DNA of 64,000 bases, taken from Aeromicrobium phoceense. GTDB taxonomy: Bacteria; Actinomycetota; Actinomycetes; Propionibacteriales; Nocardioidaceae. Within the stretch, counting starts at the first letter, position 1. Every line of letters starts with the position of its first letter. The stretch is from NCBI RefSeq assembly GCF_013868155.1, contig NZ_JACEOG010000001.1:2494193-2558192 (forward strand), read 5' to 3'. Made by a program: the position numbers and the translations under genes. Positions 54,274 through 62,522 of this stretch are shown one piece after another. Below the pieces are notes generated by a model, which did not search any database, had not been told where the DNA came from, and saw nothing but the letters and a program-made list of their open reading frames with translations.

Positions 54274-55463
54274 CCGGCCACTCCGAAGCTCGCCACGACG
54301 CTGGTTCCGTGCCCGGGGCGGGACTCCACGTCGAGTCGACCACCGAGGGACGCCGCCCGCTCGCGCATGGCCGCCAGCCCGAACGACGTGGAGGCGTCCC
54401 CGAGCGGCCCGAGGTGAGCCGGGTCGAACCCGAGGCCGTCGTCGACGACGTCGAGGATGACCTCGTCATCGAGCCGCGTCAGGGTCACGTCGACCCGAGT
54501 GGCGTGGGCGTGCTGGATCACGTTCGCCATCGCGCCCTGGGCGATGCGCAGGAGTGCCGTCTCCACCGGCATGGGCAGGATGCCGGTATCGGCAGGCACG
54601 TCGACCTCGACCTGGAGACCGGTGGTCTCCCGGGTTCGTGCTCCCAGCCGCACCAGCGCATCCCCGATGCCGGCGTTCCGCAACGCGGGTGGGGCCAAAG
54701 CGTGGATGAACTCGCGTGTCTCCGCCAAGGCCTCGGTGGCCGCTTGTCGGGACTGCTCCAGCCGCTCGCCGCCCTTCGGCGTACCGGGACCGCTCCGCTG
54801 TGCGGCATGCAGCAGCATGATGACGCTCGAGAGGGACTGCGAGACGGTGTCGTGGATCTCGCGGGCCAGCCGTTCGCGTTCGGCCACCACGCCCGCGGCA
54901 TGCTCGGCCACCACCAGCTGGTCGCGAGTCCGCGTCAGCTCCTCGATCAGCCGCTGTCGTTGCGCGACCTCGCGTTGGAGGGCCTCGTAGCCCCAGCCGA
55001 TCACGATGGCGACGCCCGCGCCGAGGGCTGGCCCGACGATCCCGGCGACGTCGAAGCCCCGGTGCAGGCCGAAGGCGCCGATCGCGACCATCGTGGCGCC
55101 GATCACCGCCATGATGCCGAGCGCCGTCCCGAGCTGGCGCAGGTAGAGGAAGAACAGCGCGAAGACCAGGTAGGTCGCCTCCACGCTGAGCCACATCAGC
55201 GCGAGCCACTCCAGGGTCAGGGCCACGATCCACCACCAGCCCCGCCGTCCCGGCTCGGGCAGCGCGCCCTCCGGCACGACGCCGAGGACGTACGTGACGG
55301 CGAACAGCGTCGCCAGCGAGATCACCGCGACGCGGTCCGCGGCGGTCCCGTCGGCGGAGTTGAGCACCACGATCGCGATCAGTGCGGCCACCAGCGCGTG
55401 GAGTGACATCGAGAGCCAGCTCGAGACCGGGCCGATCCCGCGGCTGCTGTCGTCCCGCTTCAC
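54270..55463 (-). CDS. HisKA_3-type membrane sensor histidine kinase
   Basis: A sensor kinase of about 397 residues. Five or six N-terminal membrane helices (ALVAALIAIVVLN, VISLATLFAVTYVLGVV, FALFFLYLR, IVGPALGAGVAIVIGWGYEA) with almost no extracellular loop suggest membrane-state sensing. The HisKA_3 box is ERERLAREIHDTVSQSLSSV. The ATPase domain has VDDGLGFDP and FGLAAMRERAASLGG. The GTG at 55463 is tentative; the open frame extends further upstream into the intergenic region. Coupled by ATGA to the response regulator. Confidence 0.87.
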   Translation of the reverse strand: MKRDDSSRGIGPVSSWLSMSLHALVAALIAIVVLNSADGTAADRVAVISLATLFAVTYVLGVVPEGALPEPGRRGWWWIVALTLEWLALMWLSVEATYLVFALFFLYLRQLGTALGIMAVIGATMVAIGAFGLHRGFDVAGIVGPALGAGVAIVIGWGYEALQREVAQRQRLIEELTRTRDQLVVAEHAAGVVAERERLAREIHDTVSQSLSSVIMLLHAAQRSGPGTPKGGERLEQSRQAATEALAETREFIHALAPPALRNAGIGDALVRLGARTRETTGLQVEVDVPADTGILPMPVETALLRIAQGAMANVIQHAHATRVDVTLTRLDDEVILDVVDDGLGFDPAHLGPLGDASTSFGLAAMRERAASLGGRLDVESRPGHGTSVVASFGVAG

Positions 55464-55653
55464 ACCCACATCACCGATCCAGTCTAGGTGGCGCGACGGT
55501 CGGTACCCCTCGTTCGAAAGGTGGAATTGCGCTTCGTACGTTCGCCCACCGGAAGAGCGTTCGGGTGCACGATGGCGCGGCGCCGGAATCGAGCGACGGT
55601 GGAGGGGACGCACCGGTCATCGGGATCGTGCGCACCTCTCTCGAAGGAATCCC

Positions 55654-56721
55654 ATGTTCGTCGCCTGGCGCGACCTCAAAGTGGCGAAGGGACGATTTGC
55701 GCTCATCGCCGTCGTCGTCACGCTCATCACCGTCCTGGTGACGTTCCTCGCCGGACTCACGGGTGGGCTGGCCCAGCAGAACGTCTCGGCCATCAGCTCC
55801 CTCGACGCGGACCGCATCGTCTTCTCGACCTCGGGCGACGAGCCGCCGTCCTACGCCGACTCGGCGGTCACCCAGGCCCAGACCGACACCTGGACCGGGA
55901 GGGACGGGGTCACCTCCGTCGCCCCGCTGGGCATCAGCACGTCACGGGTGTCCGCAGCCGAACGGAACGAGACCGTCGCGCTGTTCGGTGGCGGCCCACC
56001 CACGTCCTCCGAGCCGTCACCTCCGCGTGGCCACGTCGCCCTGGGCGCGGAGACGGCGCAGGAGTTGCGCGTCGTTGCCGGCGACACCGTCCGGATCACG
56101 GACCGCACGTTCGTCGTCGACTCCATTCGCGACGTGTCGTGGTACTCCCACCTGCCGGTGGCCAACCTCGCGCTGGACGACTGGCAGGCGCTCGCCGCAC
56201 GACCCGGCGAGCCGGAACCGTTCGCGACCGTCCTGGCCGTCTCCGGATCGCAGGTCGACTTCGCCGCTGCCGACGCCGAGGCGGGCACGGAGTCCACCGG
56301 TGTGCTGACCTCGCTCCCGGCACTCGGGTCCTTCAAGTCCGAGATCGGATCGCTGCTGCTCATGGTCGGGATGCTCTTCGGCATCTCGGCCCTGGTCGTC
56401 GGCGCGTTCTTCACCGTGTGGAGCATCCAGCGACAGCCGGACATCGCGGTGCTCAAGGCGCTCGGCGCCACCAACCGCATGCTGACGTTCGACGCCCTGG
56501 GACAGGCCGCCGTCGTGCTGCTCGTCGGCGTGACGAGCGGGATCGCCGTGACAGCCGTGCTGGGTGCTGTGGCCGGCGCTGCCCTGCCGTTCGTCCTGAG
56601 TCCGCTGACCACAGTCCTGCCCGGGCTCGTCATGACGGCGCTCGGGCTCGCCGGCGCCGGTCTCGCCACCCGATCCGTCACCCGGATCGACCCCCTCACC
56701 GCACTCGGGAGCAACCGATGA
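55654..56721 (+). CDS. FtsX-like ABC transporter permease
   Basis: A 355-residue membrane protein with the MacB/FtsX layout: an N-terminal helix (FALIAVVVTLITVLVTFLAG), an extracytoplasmic domain of about 200 residues, and three C-terminal helices (LLLMVGMLFGISALVVGAFF; VVLLVGVTSGIAVTAVLG; a third to the end). ATG 55654 has GAAGGAA about 8 bases upstream. It is followed by an ATP-binding gene overlapping in ATGA, and faces the sensor kinase divergently over 190 bases where the shared promoter should lie. Substrate unknown; a peptide or lipid is typical of the family. Confidence 0.87.
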   Translation: MFVAWRDLKVAKGRFALIAVVVTLITVLVTFLAGLTGGLAQQNVSAISSLDADRIVFSTSGDEPPSYADSAVTQAQTDTWTGRDGVTSVAPLGISTSRVSAAERNETVALFGGGPPTSSEPSPPRGHVALGAETAQELRVVAGDTVRITDRTFVVDSIRDVSWYSHLPVANLALDDWQALAARPGEPEPFATVLAVSGSQVDFAAADAEAGTESTGVLTSLPALGSFKSEIGSLLLMVGMLFGISALVVGAFFTVWSIQRQPDIAVLKALGATNRMLTFDALGQAAVVLLVGVTSGIAVTAVLGAVAGAALPFVLSPLTTVLPGLVMTALGLAGAGLATRSVTRIDPLTALGSNR

Positions 56722-57434
56722 TCGACCTCGCCAACATCACCCTGACGTTCCCCGACGGCACATCCCGCGTGACCGCGATCGACGACGCCAGCCTGCACGT
56801 CGAGGCCGGTGCGACGGTGGGCATCACCGGCCCGTCAGGATCCGGGAAGTCCAGCCTGCTGGCCGTTGCCTCGACGTTGATCACGCCCGACCGCGGCACC
56901 GTCACCATCGACGGCGTCGAAGCGACCGGCCTCACCCTTCCCGAGCGAGCCGAGCTCCGCCGCACACGAGTGGGACTGGTCTTCCAGCAGTCCAACCTGC
57001 TGGCCTCTTTGACGGCCTTCGAGCAGCTGCTGGTGATGAACGAGCTCACCACCGACCGGCAGCGTCGCGGCGCGCGCAATGTGACGCGCGAGCGCGCCGC
57101 CGAGCTCCTCGAAGCGGTCGGCCTGAGCCGCGACGCCGACAAACGACCCGCACAGCTCTCGGGCGGTCAACGCCAGCGCGTCAACATCGCCCGCGCGCTG
57201 ATGCACCGTCCCTCCGTGCTGATCGTCGACGAGCCCACCAGCGCACTGGACCAGGAACGCGGCACCCAGATCGTCGACCTGCTGCTGCGACTCACGGCCG
57301 AGCACGACACAGCGACGATCCTCGTCACGCACGACCAGCGCATCCTGCCGCGCCTGACCAGTGCCCACACGATGATCGACGGTCGGCTGCGTCCCCTCGC
57401 TCTGGAGGCGTCCGTCAGCGCATCGGGTCGATGA
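56718..57434 (+). CDS. ABC transporter ATP-binding protein
   Basis: A 238-residue ATPase of the MacB/LolD group. Walker A GPSGSGKSSLL (residues 38-48), Q-loop VFQQSNLLASLTAFEQ, signature LSGGQRQRVNIARALMHRP, Walker B VLIVDEPTSALDQE and switch His in LVTHDQRI. It overlaps the permease by four bases. Its last 20 bases overlap the end of the convergent alcohol dehydrogenase gene. Confidence 0.94.
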   Translation: MIDLANITLTFPDGTSRVTAIDDASLHVEAGATVGITGPSGSGKSSLLAVASTLITPDRGTVTIDGVEATGLTLPERAELRRTRVGLVFQQSNLLASLTAFEQLLVMNELTTDRQRRGARNVTRERAAELLEAVGLSRDADKRPAQLSGGQRQRVNIARALMHRPSVLIVDEPTSALDQERGTQIVDLLLRLTAEHDTATILVTHDQRILPRLTSAHTMIDGRLRPLALEASVSASGR

Positions 57435-58542
57435 TCGTCATGCCGGCGAGCTTCGCTTCGTCGAAGACCGGCAGGAGTGCGGCGGCCTCGTCGAGGCCGA
57501 TGGTGCGCTCGATGAGACGCTGCGGCTCCAGCGAGCCCTGCTCGATGAGCGCCATCATGCCCGGGTAGGCGGCGGCGGCCATGCCATGGCTGCCGAGGAG
57601 GTCGAGCTCCCAGCCGATGACGCGCTCCATCGGCACGCGGGGGTGGCCCTCGATCGAGGGGAGCAGGCCCACCTGGGCGAGGCGGCCGCGTCGGCGCAGG
57701 CTGAGGATCGCGTCGGCGCAGGTCTGCTCGCTGCCCACCGCGTCCACCGCGACGTGGCTCCCGCCGCCGGTGAGGTCCGCGACCGCAAGGGCGACATTTG
57801 TGACGCGGTTCCGCTCCCGCTCGACTTCCGGACCGACTGCCGTCACAAAAGTCGGGGGCGGCGCGGCGGCAAGGCCACCGGAGTGGTCCGGCCCCGTGAG
57901 GATGCCGTGCTCCGCGCCGAGCTCGGCGGCGACCGCGAGCGCCTCGGGGTTCCGGTCGACGGCGATGACCCGGGCGCCGAGCGCGCGGGCGATCATGACG
58001 GAGCTGAGGCCCACTCCCCCGGCGCCGACGACCGTGACCCACTCGCCATCGACGACCCGGGCGCGACCGACGAGCGCGCGATAGGCCGTGGCGAACCGGC
58101 AGCCCAGGCTGGCCGCGGTCGCGAAGTCGACCGACTCGGGGATCCGCACGAGGTTGGTGTCGGCCGCGTGCACGGCGACGAACTCGGCGAACGATCCCCA
58201 GTAGGTGAAGCCGGGCTGCTCCTGGTCGGGGCAGACCTGCGCGTCGCCGGCCAGGCACCACTCACAGGTGCCGCAGCCGGCGACGAACGGGACCGTGACG
58301 CGGTCATCCACCCTCCAGAGGGTGACGCCGGACCCGACCTCGGAGATCACGCCGGCCAGCTCGTGGCCCGGCACGTGAGGGAAGGTGATGCCGTCGTCGT
58401 GGCCGGCCCACCCGTGCCAGTCGCTGCGGCACAGCCCCGTGGCGACCACGCGGACCACCACGCCACCGTCCGGAGCCGTGGGCTCGGGAACGTCACGAAT
58501 CTCCGGCTGGGACCTGACGGCATCGAGGACGAGCGCGCGCAT
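57415..58542 (-). CDS. Zinc-dependent alcohol dehydrogenase with in-frame insertion
   Basis: A medium-chain dehydrogenase of 375 residues, longer than the usual about 345. Catalytic zinc ligands are in ATGLCRSDWHGW and PHVPGHELAG, and the four-Cys structural zinc lobe is in FVAGCGTCEWCLAGDAQVC. The Rossmann NAD-binding motif is VVGAGGVGLSSVM. Between GGLAAAPP and ALAVADLTGG lies an unusual run TFVTAVGPEVERERNRVTNV, exactly where the palindromic element sits; 63 bases (21 codons) keep the frame. Whether the enzyme tolerates this is unknown. ATG 58542 is preferred, with AAGG eight bases upstream. Substrate not deducible. Confidence 0.85.
   Translation of the reverse strand: MRALVLDAVRSQPEIRDVPEPTAPDGGVVVRVVATGLCRSDWHGWAGHDDGITFPHVPGHELAGVISEVGSGVTLWRVDDRVTVPFVAGCGTCEWCLAGDAQVCPDQEQPGFTYWGSFAEFVAVHAADTNLVRIPESVDFATAASLGCRFATAYRALVGRARVVDGEWVTVVGAGGVGLSSVMIARALGARVIAVDRNPEALAVAAELGAEHGILTGPDHSGGLAAAPPPTFVTAVGPEVERERNRVTNVALAVADLTGGGSHVAVDAVGSEQTCADAILSLRRRGRLAQVGLLPSIEGHPRVPMERVIGWELDLLGSHGMAAAAYPGMMALIEQGSLEPQRLIERTIGLDEAAALLPVFDEAKLAGMTIIDPMR
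57792..57854. repeat. 63-bp palindromic element inserted in the dehydrogenase gene
   Basis: Ends are an imperfect 14-base inverted repeat: CGACATTTGTGACG at 57792-57805 and CGTCACAAAAGTCG at 57841-57854 (one mismatch). Inner bases CGGTTCCG and CGGACCG also pair with a bulge, so the whole segment can form one long hairpin. Its length, 63, is a multiple of three, and it has no stop in the dehydrogenase frame. It resembles a REP/MITE-like element. No second copy was noticed in the window. Confidence 0.65.
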
Positions 58543-58636
58543 CTGCATCACCTTTCGAACACGTGGGACGCGACCATTGTGACCGGCGCCCGGATCGCGC
58601 CCTCGCAGCGCGTCGTCCCGTGGAATGCTGACGCGC

Positions 58637-58957
58637 ATGGACGACGAGGCGCACGAGTACACCGACGACGACGTCCGCCGCATCCTCGAACGCCTGCACA
58701 TCCTTCAGGCCTTGCACGACGCGTTGCAGCGGTGGCGCGAGGTCACCGACGTGATCCACTCCTCGACGTCGGAGAAGCACGCCAGAGGTCGACTCCGCGA
58801 GTTCATGGGCTTCGACGATGTCCAGGCCCAGGCCGTGATGGACATCCAGGTGAGGCGGGCCACCGCGGAAGACCGGGAGCGGATCAGGCGCGACCTCGAC
58901 AGGATGAAGGACGAACTGGCCATCGCTCTGGAGCAGCGGCGCCGGCGTCGGCCCTGA
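58637..58957 (+). CDS. Stand-alone GyrA-tower-like helical protein
   Basis: A 106-residue soluble protein. VRRILERLHILQALHDALQR and FMGFDDVQAQAVMDIQVRRA closely follow the pattern of the GyrA/ParC tower and coiled-coil region (a GLSE-type loop, then QAQAILDMxLRRL), but no catalytic tyrosine domain or C-terminal propeller is present. It is therefore a detached homologue of one small gyrase segment, possibly a gyrase-binding modulator or a relic adopted for another role. ATG 58637 chosen (MDDEAHEY); ATG 58625 is possible. The stop is adjacent to the stop of the convergent NmrA-like gene. Confidence 0.7.
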   Translation: MDDEAHEYTDDDVRRILERLHILQALHDALQRWREVTDVIHSSTSEKHARGRLREFMGFDDVQAQAVMDIQVRRATAEDRERIRRDLDRMKDELAIALEQRRRRRP

Positions 58958-59803
58958 TCAGGAGAGCAGATCCTCCAGAGCGGTCGGCGTACGGCCGCCG
59001 ACCCGCTCGACCACGTCGGTGACGCGGGCCAGCTTGCCGAGCCGGATCGAGGCGCCGAACGACACGAGCAGCGGCGCGAACGCCTCCGGCACACCAGCGG
59101 CAACGAGTCCACCCTGATAAGCCTCGTCGTCGACGTTGATGACCTCGACGGGGCGTCCGGCGAGCTTCGTGGCGAGCGCGGCCAGATCCGTGGCGGTCAC
59201 CGCGGCGGGACCGGTCACGTCGTAGGCCTGGCCCTCGTGGCCCTCGCCGGTGAGGACGCCGACCGCGACGGCGGCGACGTCGTCGCGCGTGACGTAGGCG
59301 GCTCCGCCGTCACCGGTGTTGGTGAACAGCTGGCCGCTGGCGGCCGCCTGCTCGATCGTGCCGACCTGCATCTCGGCGTAGAGGTTGTTGCGCAGCATCG
59401 TCCACGCCAGGCCGCTGGCGCGGAGTGCGTCCTCGGTGGCCGCGTGGTCGGGGACGACGCCCGAGGGGTTGTCCTCGGTCGGCTCGGGGATCGACGTGTA
59501 GGCGACGTGACGCACGCCGGCCTTCACGGCGGCGTCGATGGCGGCGCGGTGGCCGTCGACCCGGGCACCGACCACGTCGGTGGAGATCAGCAGCATCCGC
59601 TCCACGCCGGCGAGCGCGTCGACCAGGCCGTCCGGCTGGTCGAAGTCGGCGGCACGGACGGTCGCACCGCGATCGGCGAACTCCGAGAGCTTGGCGGGGT
59701 CGCGCGTCAGCAGCACGACCTCGGAGGGGTCGACGGTGGCGAGGAGCTGGTCGGCGACGAGGCGGCCGAGCTGGCCGGAGGCACCGGTGATGGCGAGGGT
59801 CAT
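58958..59803 (-). CDS. NmrA/QorB-like NAD(P)-binding oxidoreductase
   Basis: A 281-residue atypical short-chain dehydrogenase. The Rossmann loop is TLAITGASGQLGRLVADQLL; VRHVAYTSIPEP and AWTMLRNNLY are typical of NmrA/QorB (YtfG) proteins, which reduce quinones or sense NADP. No canonical YxxxK pair is evident. It faces an Rrf2-family regulator divergently with a palindrome between them, so it is probably repressed by that regulator and induced by redox or electrophile stress. Confidence 0.87.
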   Translation of the reverse strand: MTLAITGASGQLGRLVADQLLATVDPSEVVLLTRDPAKLSEFADRGATVRAADFDQPDGLVDALAGVERMLLISTDVVGARVDGHRAAIDAAVKAGVRHVAYTSIPEPTEDNPSGVVPDHAATEDALRASGLAWTMLRNNLYAEMQVGTIEQAAASGQLFTNTGDGGAAYVTRDDVAAVAVGVLTGEGHEGQAYDVTGPAAVTATDLAALATKLAGRPVEVINVDDEAYQGGLVAAGVPEAFAPLLVSFGASIRLGKLARVTDVVERVGGRTPTALEDLLS

Positions 59804-59833
59804 GGGATCTCCCGATCTGTAGTTACGGTGATG

Positions 59834-59848
59834 ACAGTTCATAACTGT
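59834..59848. promoter_or_regulatory. Palindromic operator candidate between QorB-like and Rrf2 genes
   Basis: ACAGTT and AACTGT are perfect 6-base arms around a CAT spacer, centred in the 79-base divergent gap. Further GTAGT/GTAGTC halves flank it. The placement suits a regulator binding site controlling both genes, but neither promoter box was defined. Confidence 0.55.
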
Positions 59849-59882
59849 AGTCACGACGATGGCGGTATGGCAAGATGGGGTC

Positions 59883-60359
59883 ATGGCCAGGTCGACCAAC
59901 ACCCAGTTCGCGGTGGCAGTGCACGTGCTGACGTACCTCGCCGCCAGTGCGGCGGCGGGTCGCGTCGCGCCCGTGGGCTCCGAGGAGCTGGCCGGCAGCA
60001 CTGCCGTGAACCCCGTGCACGTGCGCAAGGTGCTGGGTCCGCTGCGTGCCGGCGGCCTGGTCCGTTCGCGTCCCGGCGCCCGCGGTGGCTGGGAGCTGCC
60101 GGTCGACCCCGCATCCGTCACGCTCGCGCAGGTCTGGCAACTGCTCCAGGGCGACGATCCGGTGCTCGGGATCCACGGCCCCAACCCCGCGTGCGCCGTC
60201 GGCGGCAGCATCCAGGGCGTGCTGACCGACCTCGACCGACTTGTGGCGGAGGCGATCGTCGCAAGGCTCGACGCGATCTCGCTGAAGGACGTCCTCACGG
60301 ACGCGGGCTTCGACGCCGACGACTTCGCCGAGCTGACCGCCATGGCCGGGATGCGCTGA
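59883..60359 (+). CDS. Rrf2-family transcriptional regulator
   Basis: A 158-residue winged-helix regulator. The Rrf2 start TQFAVAVHVLTYLAASAA, recognition helix NPVHVRKVLGPLRAGGLV and wing RSRPGARGGWELPVDPASVT are clear. A cysteine-containing part is limited to one Cys (NPACAVGG), so it is not an iron-sulphur IscR or NsrR and resembles YwnA-type members. ATG 59883 is preferred. It is divergent from the NmrA/QorB gene and five bases upstream of the hydrolase start. Confidence 0.88.
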   Translation: MARSTNTQFAVAVHVLTYLAASAAAGRVAPVGSEELAGSTAVNPVHVRKVLGPLRAGGLVRSRPGARGGWELPVDPASVTLAQVWQLLQGDDPVLGIHGPNPACAVGGSIQGVLTDLDRLVAEAIVARLDAISLKDVLTDAGFDADDFAELTAMAGMR

Positions 60360-60364
60360 GCCGC

Positions 60365-61108
60365 ATGGCCGAGCTCGACGGGATCTGGTGGTCCTCGGCG
60401 GGCGAGGGAGCCGCGGTGGTGGTGCCGCGCCTGAACGTCGACTGGTCGTCGATGGACCTGTCCGCCCTCACCGAACGGTTCCGGGTGGTGATCGTGGCTC
60501 CGCGCGGATTCGGACCGAGCGCCCGGCCCGGGTCGTATGACATGAGCGGCTTCGTCGGCGACGTCGAGCGGGTGCTGGACCACCTCGGCATCGAGTCCTA
60601 CGCCACCTTCGGGTACTCGATGAACGGCGTGATGGCCGCGCGGCTCGCCCTGAGCAGCGCCCGCGTGACGGCGGTGGCCTGCGGTGGCTTCCCCCTCACC
60701 GCCGACCTGAGCGGCATGGGCGACCGTGCGCGAGCCCGCAACGCCTCGGCACGCGACGACCCGGACGAGTGGGAGGAGGTCCTCGCGACCTACGACCCCG
60801 CGGCCGCCGAAGCGTTCTGGGACGACGTCGCCGCCCTGCCGCCCGGCGCACTGGCGGACCTCGACCGCCCACTCCGCCTCTGGTGGGGCGAGGACGACGC
60901 CGTCCTGGCATCGCTCCTCTCCCCCGCCCAACTGGGGCGCGACCTCGACGCCCGCGGCATCCCGTACGAGGTCGTGCCGGGGCTCGACCACGACGGGATG
61001 CTGCAGCGGCTCGACCTCGAGCTTTGCGCGATCACCGAGTGGCTCTCACGGCGTGCGGAGCGCCCGCGCCACGACGGGGATGACTACCGCCGCCGCGACG
61101 AGGTGTAG
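60365..61108 (+). CDS. Alpha/beta-hydrolase
   Basis: A 247-residue alpha/beta-hydrolase. The nucleophile elbow is FGYSMNG with Ser85, and the C-terminal His lies in PGLDHDGMLQ. The GxG-type oxyanion region is near FRVVIVAPRGFGPSARP. It follows the Rrf2 gene by five bases, so it is likely co-transcribed and may act with the redox pair. The final 60 bases overlap the end of the convergent membrane-protein gene. Substrate unknown. Confidence 0.82.
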   Translation: MAELDGIWWSSAGEGAAVVVPRLNVDWSSMDLSALTERFRVVIVAPRGFGPSARPGSYDMSGFVGDVERVLDHLGIESYATFGYSMNGVMAARLALSSARVTAVACGGFPLTADLSGMGDRARARNASARDDPDEWEEVLATYDPAAAEAFWDDVAALPPGALADLDRPLRLWWGEDDAVLASLLSPAQLGRDLDARGIPYEVVPGLDHDGMLQRLDLELCAITEWLSRRAERPRHDGDDYRRRDEV

Positions 61109-61465
61109 TCCCACGAGGGTGGCGGTCGTCGCCGCGTTGCCTCCCGCGAGGAACGGCGGCATCAGGGACACCGCGGTCAGTGCCAGCGTGACCTGGAGGA
61201 ACCGCTGCGCCGGGCGAGCGCTCCACCGTCCCAACGCCAGCGCGACGGCCACGCCGACGAGCGAGAAGAACACGGTCACCGTGGCGAAGCCGCCCACCGG
61301 GATCGCCTCGCCACCGTCGGGGACCTCGAAGTCCACGCCGGCTGCATTCGCCAGCGCGGCGCAGGCGGTGGTGACCGCTGCCGCCACGACCGCGGCCACG
61401 ACGCCGGTGACGGCGATCCTGCCGAGGCCGGGTCGGATGCCGATCCGTGCCTCCGCGGCGCTCAT
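61046..61465 (-). CDS. Four-helix membrane protein (DUF6069-like)
   Basis: A 139-residue integral membrane protein with four hydrophobic helices (IAVTGVVAAVVAAAVTTACA; ATVTVFFSLVGVAVALAL; FLQVTLALTAVSLMPPFLAG; TATLVGLHLVAAAVVIPVVA) and almost no loops. The helix pattern and DFEVPDGGEAIPVGGFATVT loop fit the actinobacterial DUF6069 family. The start overlaps the sigma-factor stop (ATGA), and the two probably form an operon. Its 3' end overlaps the hydrolase gene on the other strand by 63 bases. Confidence 0.75.
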   Translation of the reverse strand: MSAAEARIGIRPGLGRIAVTGVVAAVVAAAVTTACAALANAAGVDFEVPDGGEAIPVGGFATVTVFFSLVGVAVALALGRWSARPAQRFLQVTLALTAVSLMPPFLAGGNAATTATLVGLHLVAAAVVIPVVARALRTP

Positions 61466-62445
61466 GACGCCTTCAGACGCTCGGGCAGTCCCAGCCGCGG
61501 GAACTGGTCGCTGTGGAAGGTGAGGATCTCGCTGATCTTCCCGCTTTCGATCCGCAGCACGTCGACCGTGAGGGGCAGGTAGGCGTTCTCCTGCTCGCGC
61601 CAGAGGTAGGCCCCGACCGCGGGCTGCCGGTTCGCCGACGTCGCGACGACGCGCAGGCCCGTCATGCTCTCGAAGCCGCTCTCGACCCAGTCGCCGACCA
61701 CCGCGTCGCGACCGACCAGCAGTCCCGGAGTCGGCGGCATCGAGCAGCGCACGTCCTCGCGCAACATCTCGGCGATCGAGTCGATGTCCGTGGCGACGCA
61801 CGCCTCCGTGTAGCGGCGCACCAGCTCGAGCGTCTCGGGGTCGTCAGCGCCGCCGGTCCACTCCTGGCGCTCGGCGGGCAGGTGCTCGCGCATCCCGGCG
61901 CGGGCGCGCTGCAGCGCCGAGTTCACCGAGTTCACGGAGTCCCCGAGGAGTTCGGCGACGTCCTTCGCCGGCCAGCCCACCACGTCGCGCAGGATCAGCG
62001 CGGCCCGCGGCCGTGGCGCCAGGTGCTGGACCGCGATCAAGTAGGCCAGCTCGATCGTCTCGCGTGCCACGACCCGCGACTCGGGCTCGTCGGCGTCGTC
62101 CGCGCGCAGCTCGTCGAGCAGCCGGTCGGGGTACGGCTGCAGCCACAGCACCTCGCCGCCGGTGGCCGGTTCGGGGCGCCGCTTGGCCAGCAGGTCGAGG
62201 CAGGCGTTCGTCGCGATCCTGTAGAGCCAGGCGCGGAACGTCGAGCGACCCTCGTAGGTCTCCCTCCGCCGCCAGGCCCGCAGGAACGTCTCCTGCACGG
62301 TGTCCTCGGCGTCCTCGAAGGAGCCGAGCATCCGGTAGCAGTGCACGTGCAGCTCCCGCCGGTGCCGCTCGGCCATCGCGGAGAACGTCGGCTCGTCGAC
62401 CTCGGTCATGTCGCTGCGCTCCCCCAGTTGCGTGTCCACACTCAT
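61462..62445 (-). CDS. ECF sigma factor with C-terminal SnoaL-like domain
   Basis: A sigma factor of 327 residues. Region 2 (HCYRMLGSFEDAEDTVQETF and WLYRIATNACLDLL) and region 4 (LAPRPRAALILRDVVGWPAK, SVNSVNSALQRARAG) are followed by a C-terminal SnoaL/NTF2-like domain (about residues 215-327, YTEACVATDIDSIAEML and GKISEILTFHSDQFP). Such factors (SigJ/SigG-like, ECF groups with SnoaL) have no separate anti-sigma; the SnoaL part regulates. ATG 62445 is chosen for GAGG six bases before it. Coupled to a membrane protein. Confidence 0.9.
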   Translation of the reverse strand: MSVDTQLGERSDMTEVDEPTFSAMAERHRRELHVHCYRMLGSFEDAEDTVQETFLRAWRRRETYEGRSTFRAWLYRIATNACLDLLAKRRPEPATGGEVLWLQPYPDRLLDELRADDADEPESRVVARETIELAYLIAVQHLAPRPRAALILRDVVGWPAKDVAELLGDSVNSVNSALQRARAGMREHLPAERQEWTGGADDPETLELVRRYTEACVATDIDSIAEMLREDVRCSMPPTPGLLVGRDAVVGDWVESGFESMTGLRVVATSANRQPAVGAYLWREQENAYLPLTVDVLRIESGKISEILTFHSDQFPRLGLPERLKAS

Positions 62446-62522
62446 GGCCATCCTCTTCCGTCTCGTCATGTCCTGTCACAGGTAAGACGGCGGAAGGGCC
62501 GGGAACTCATCACCGGGGGTGG

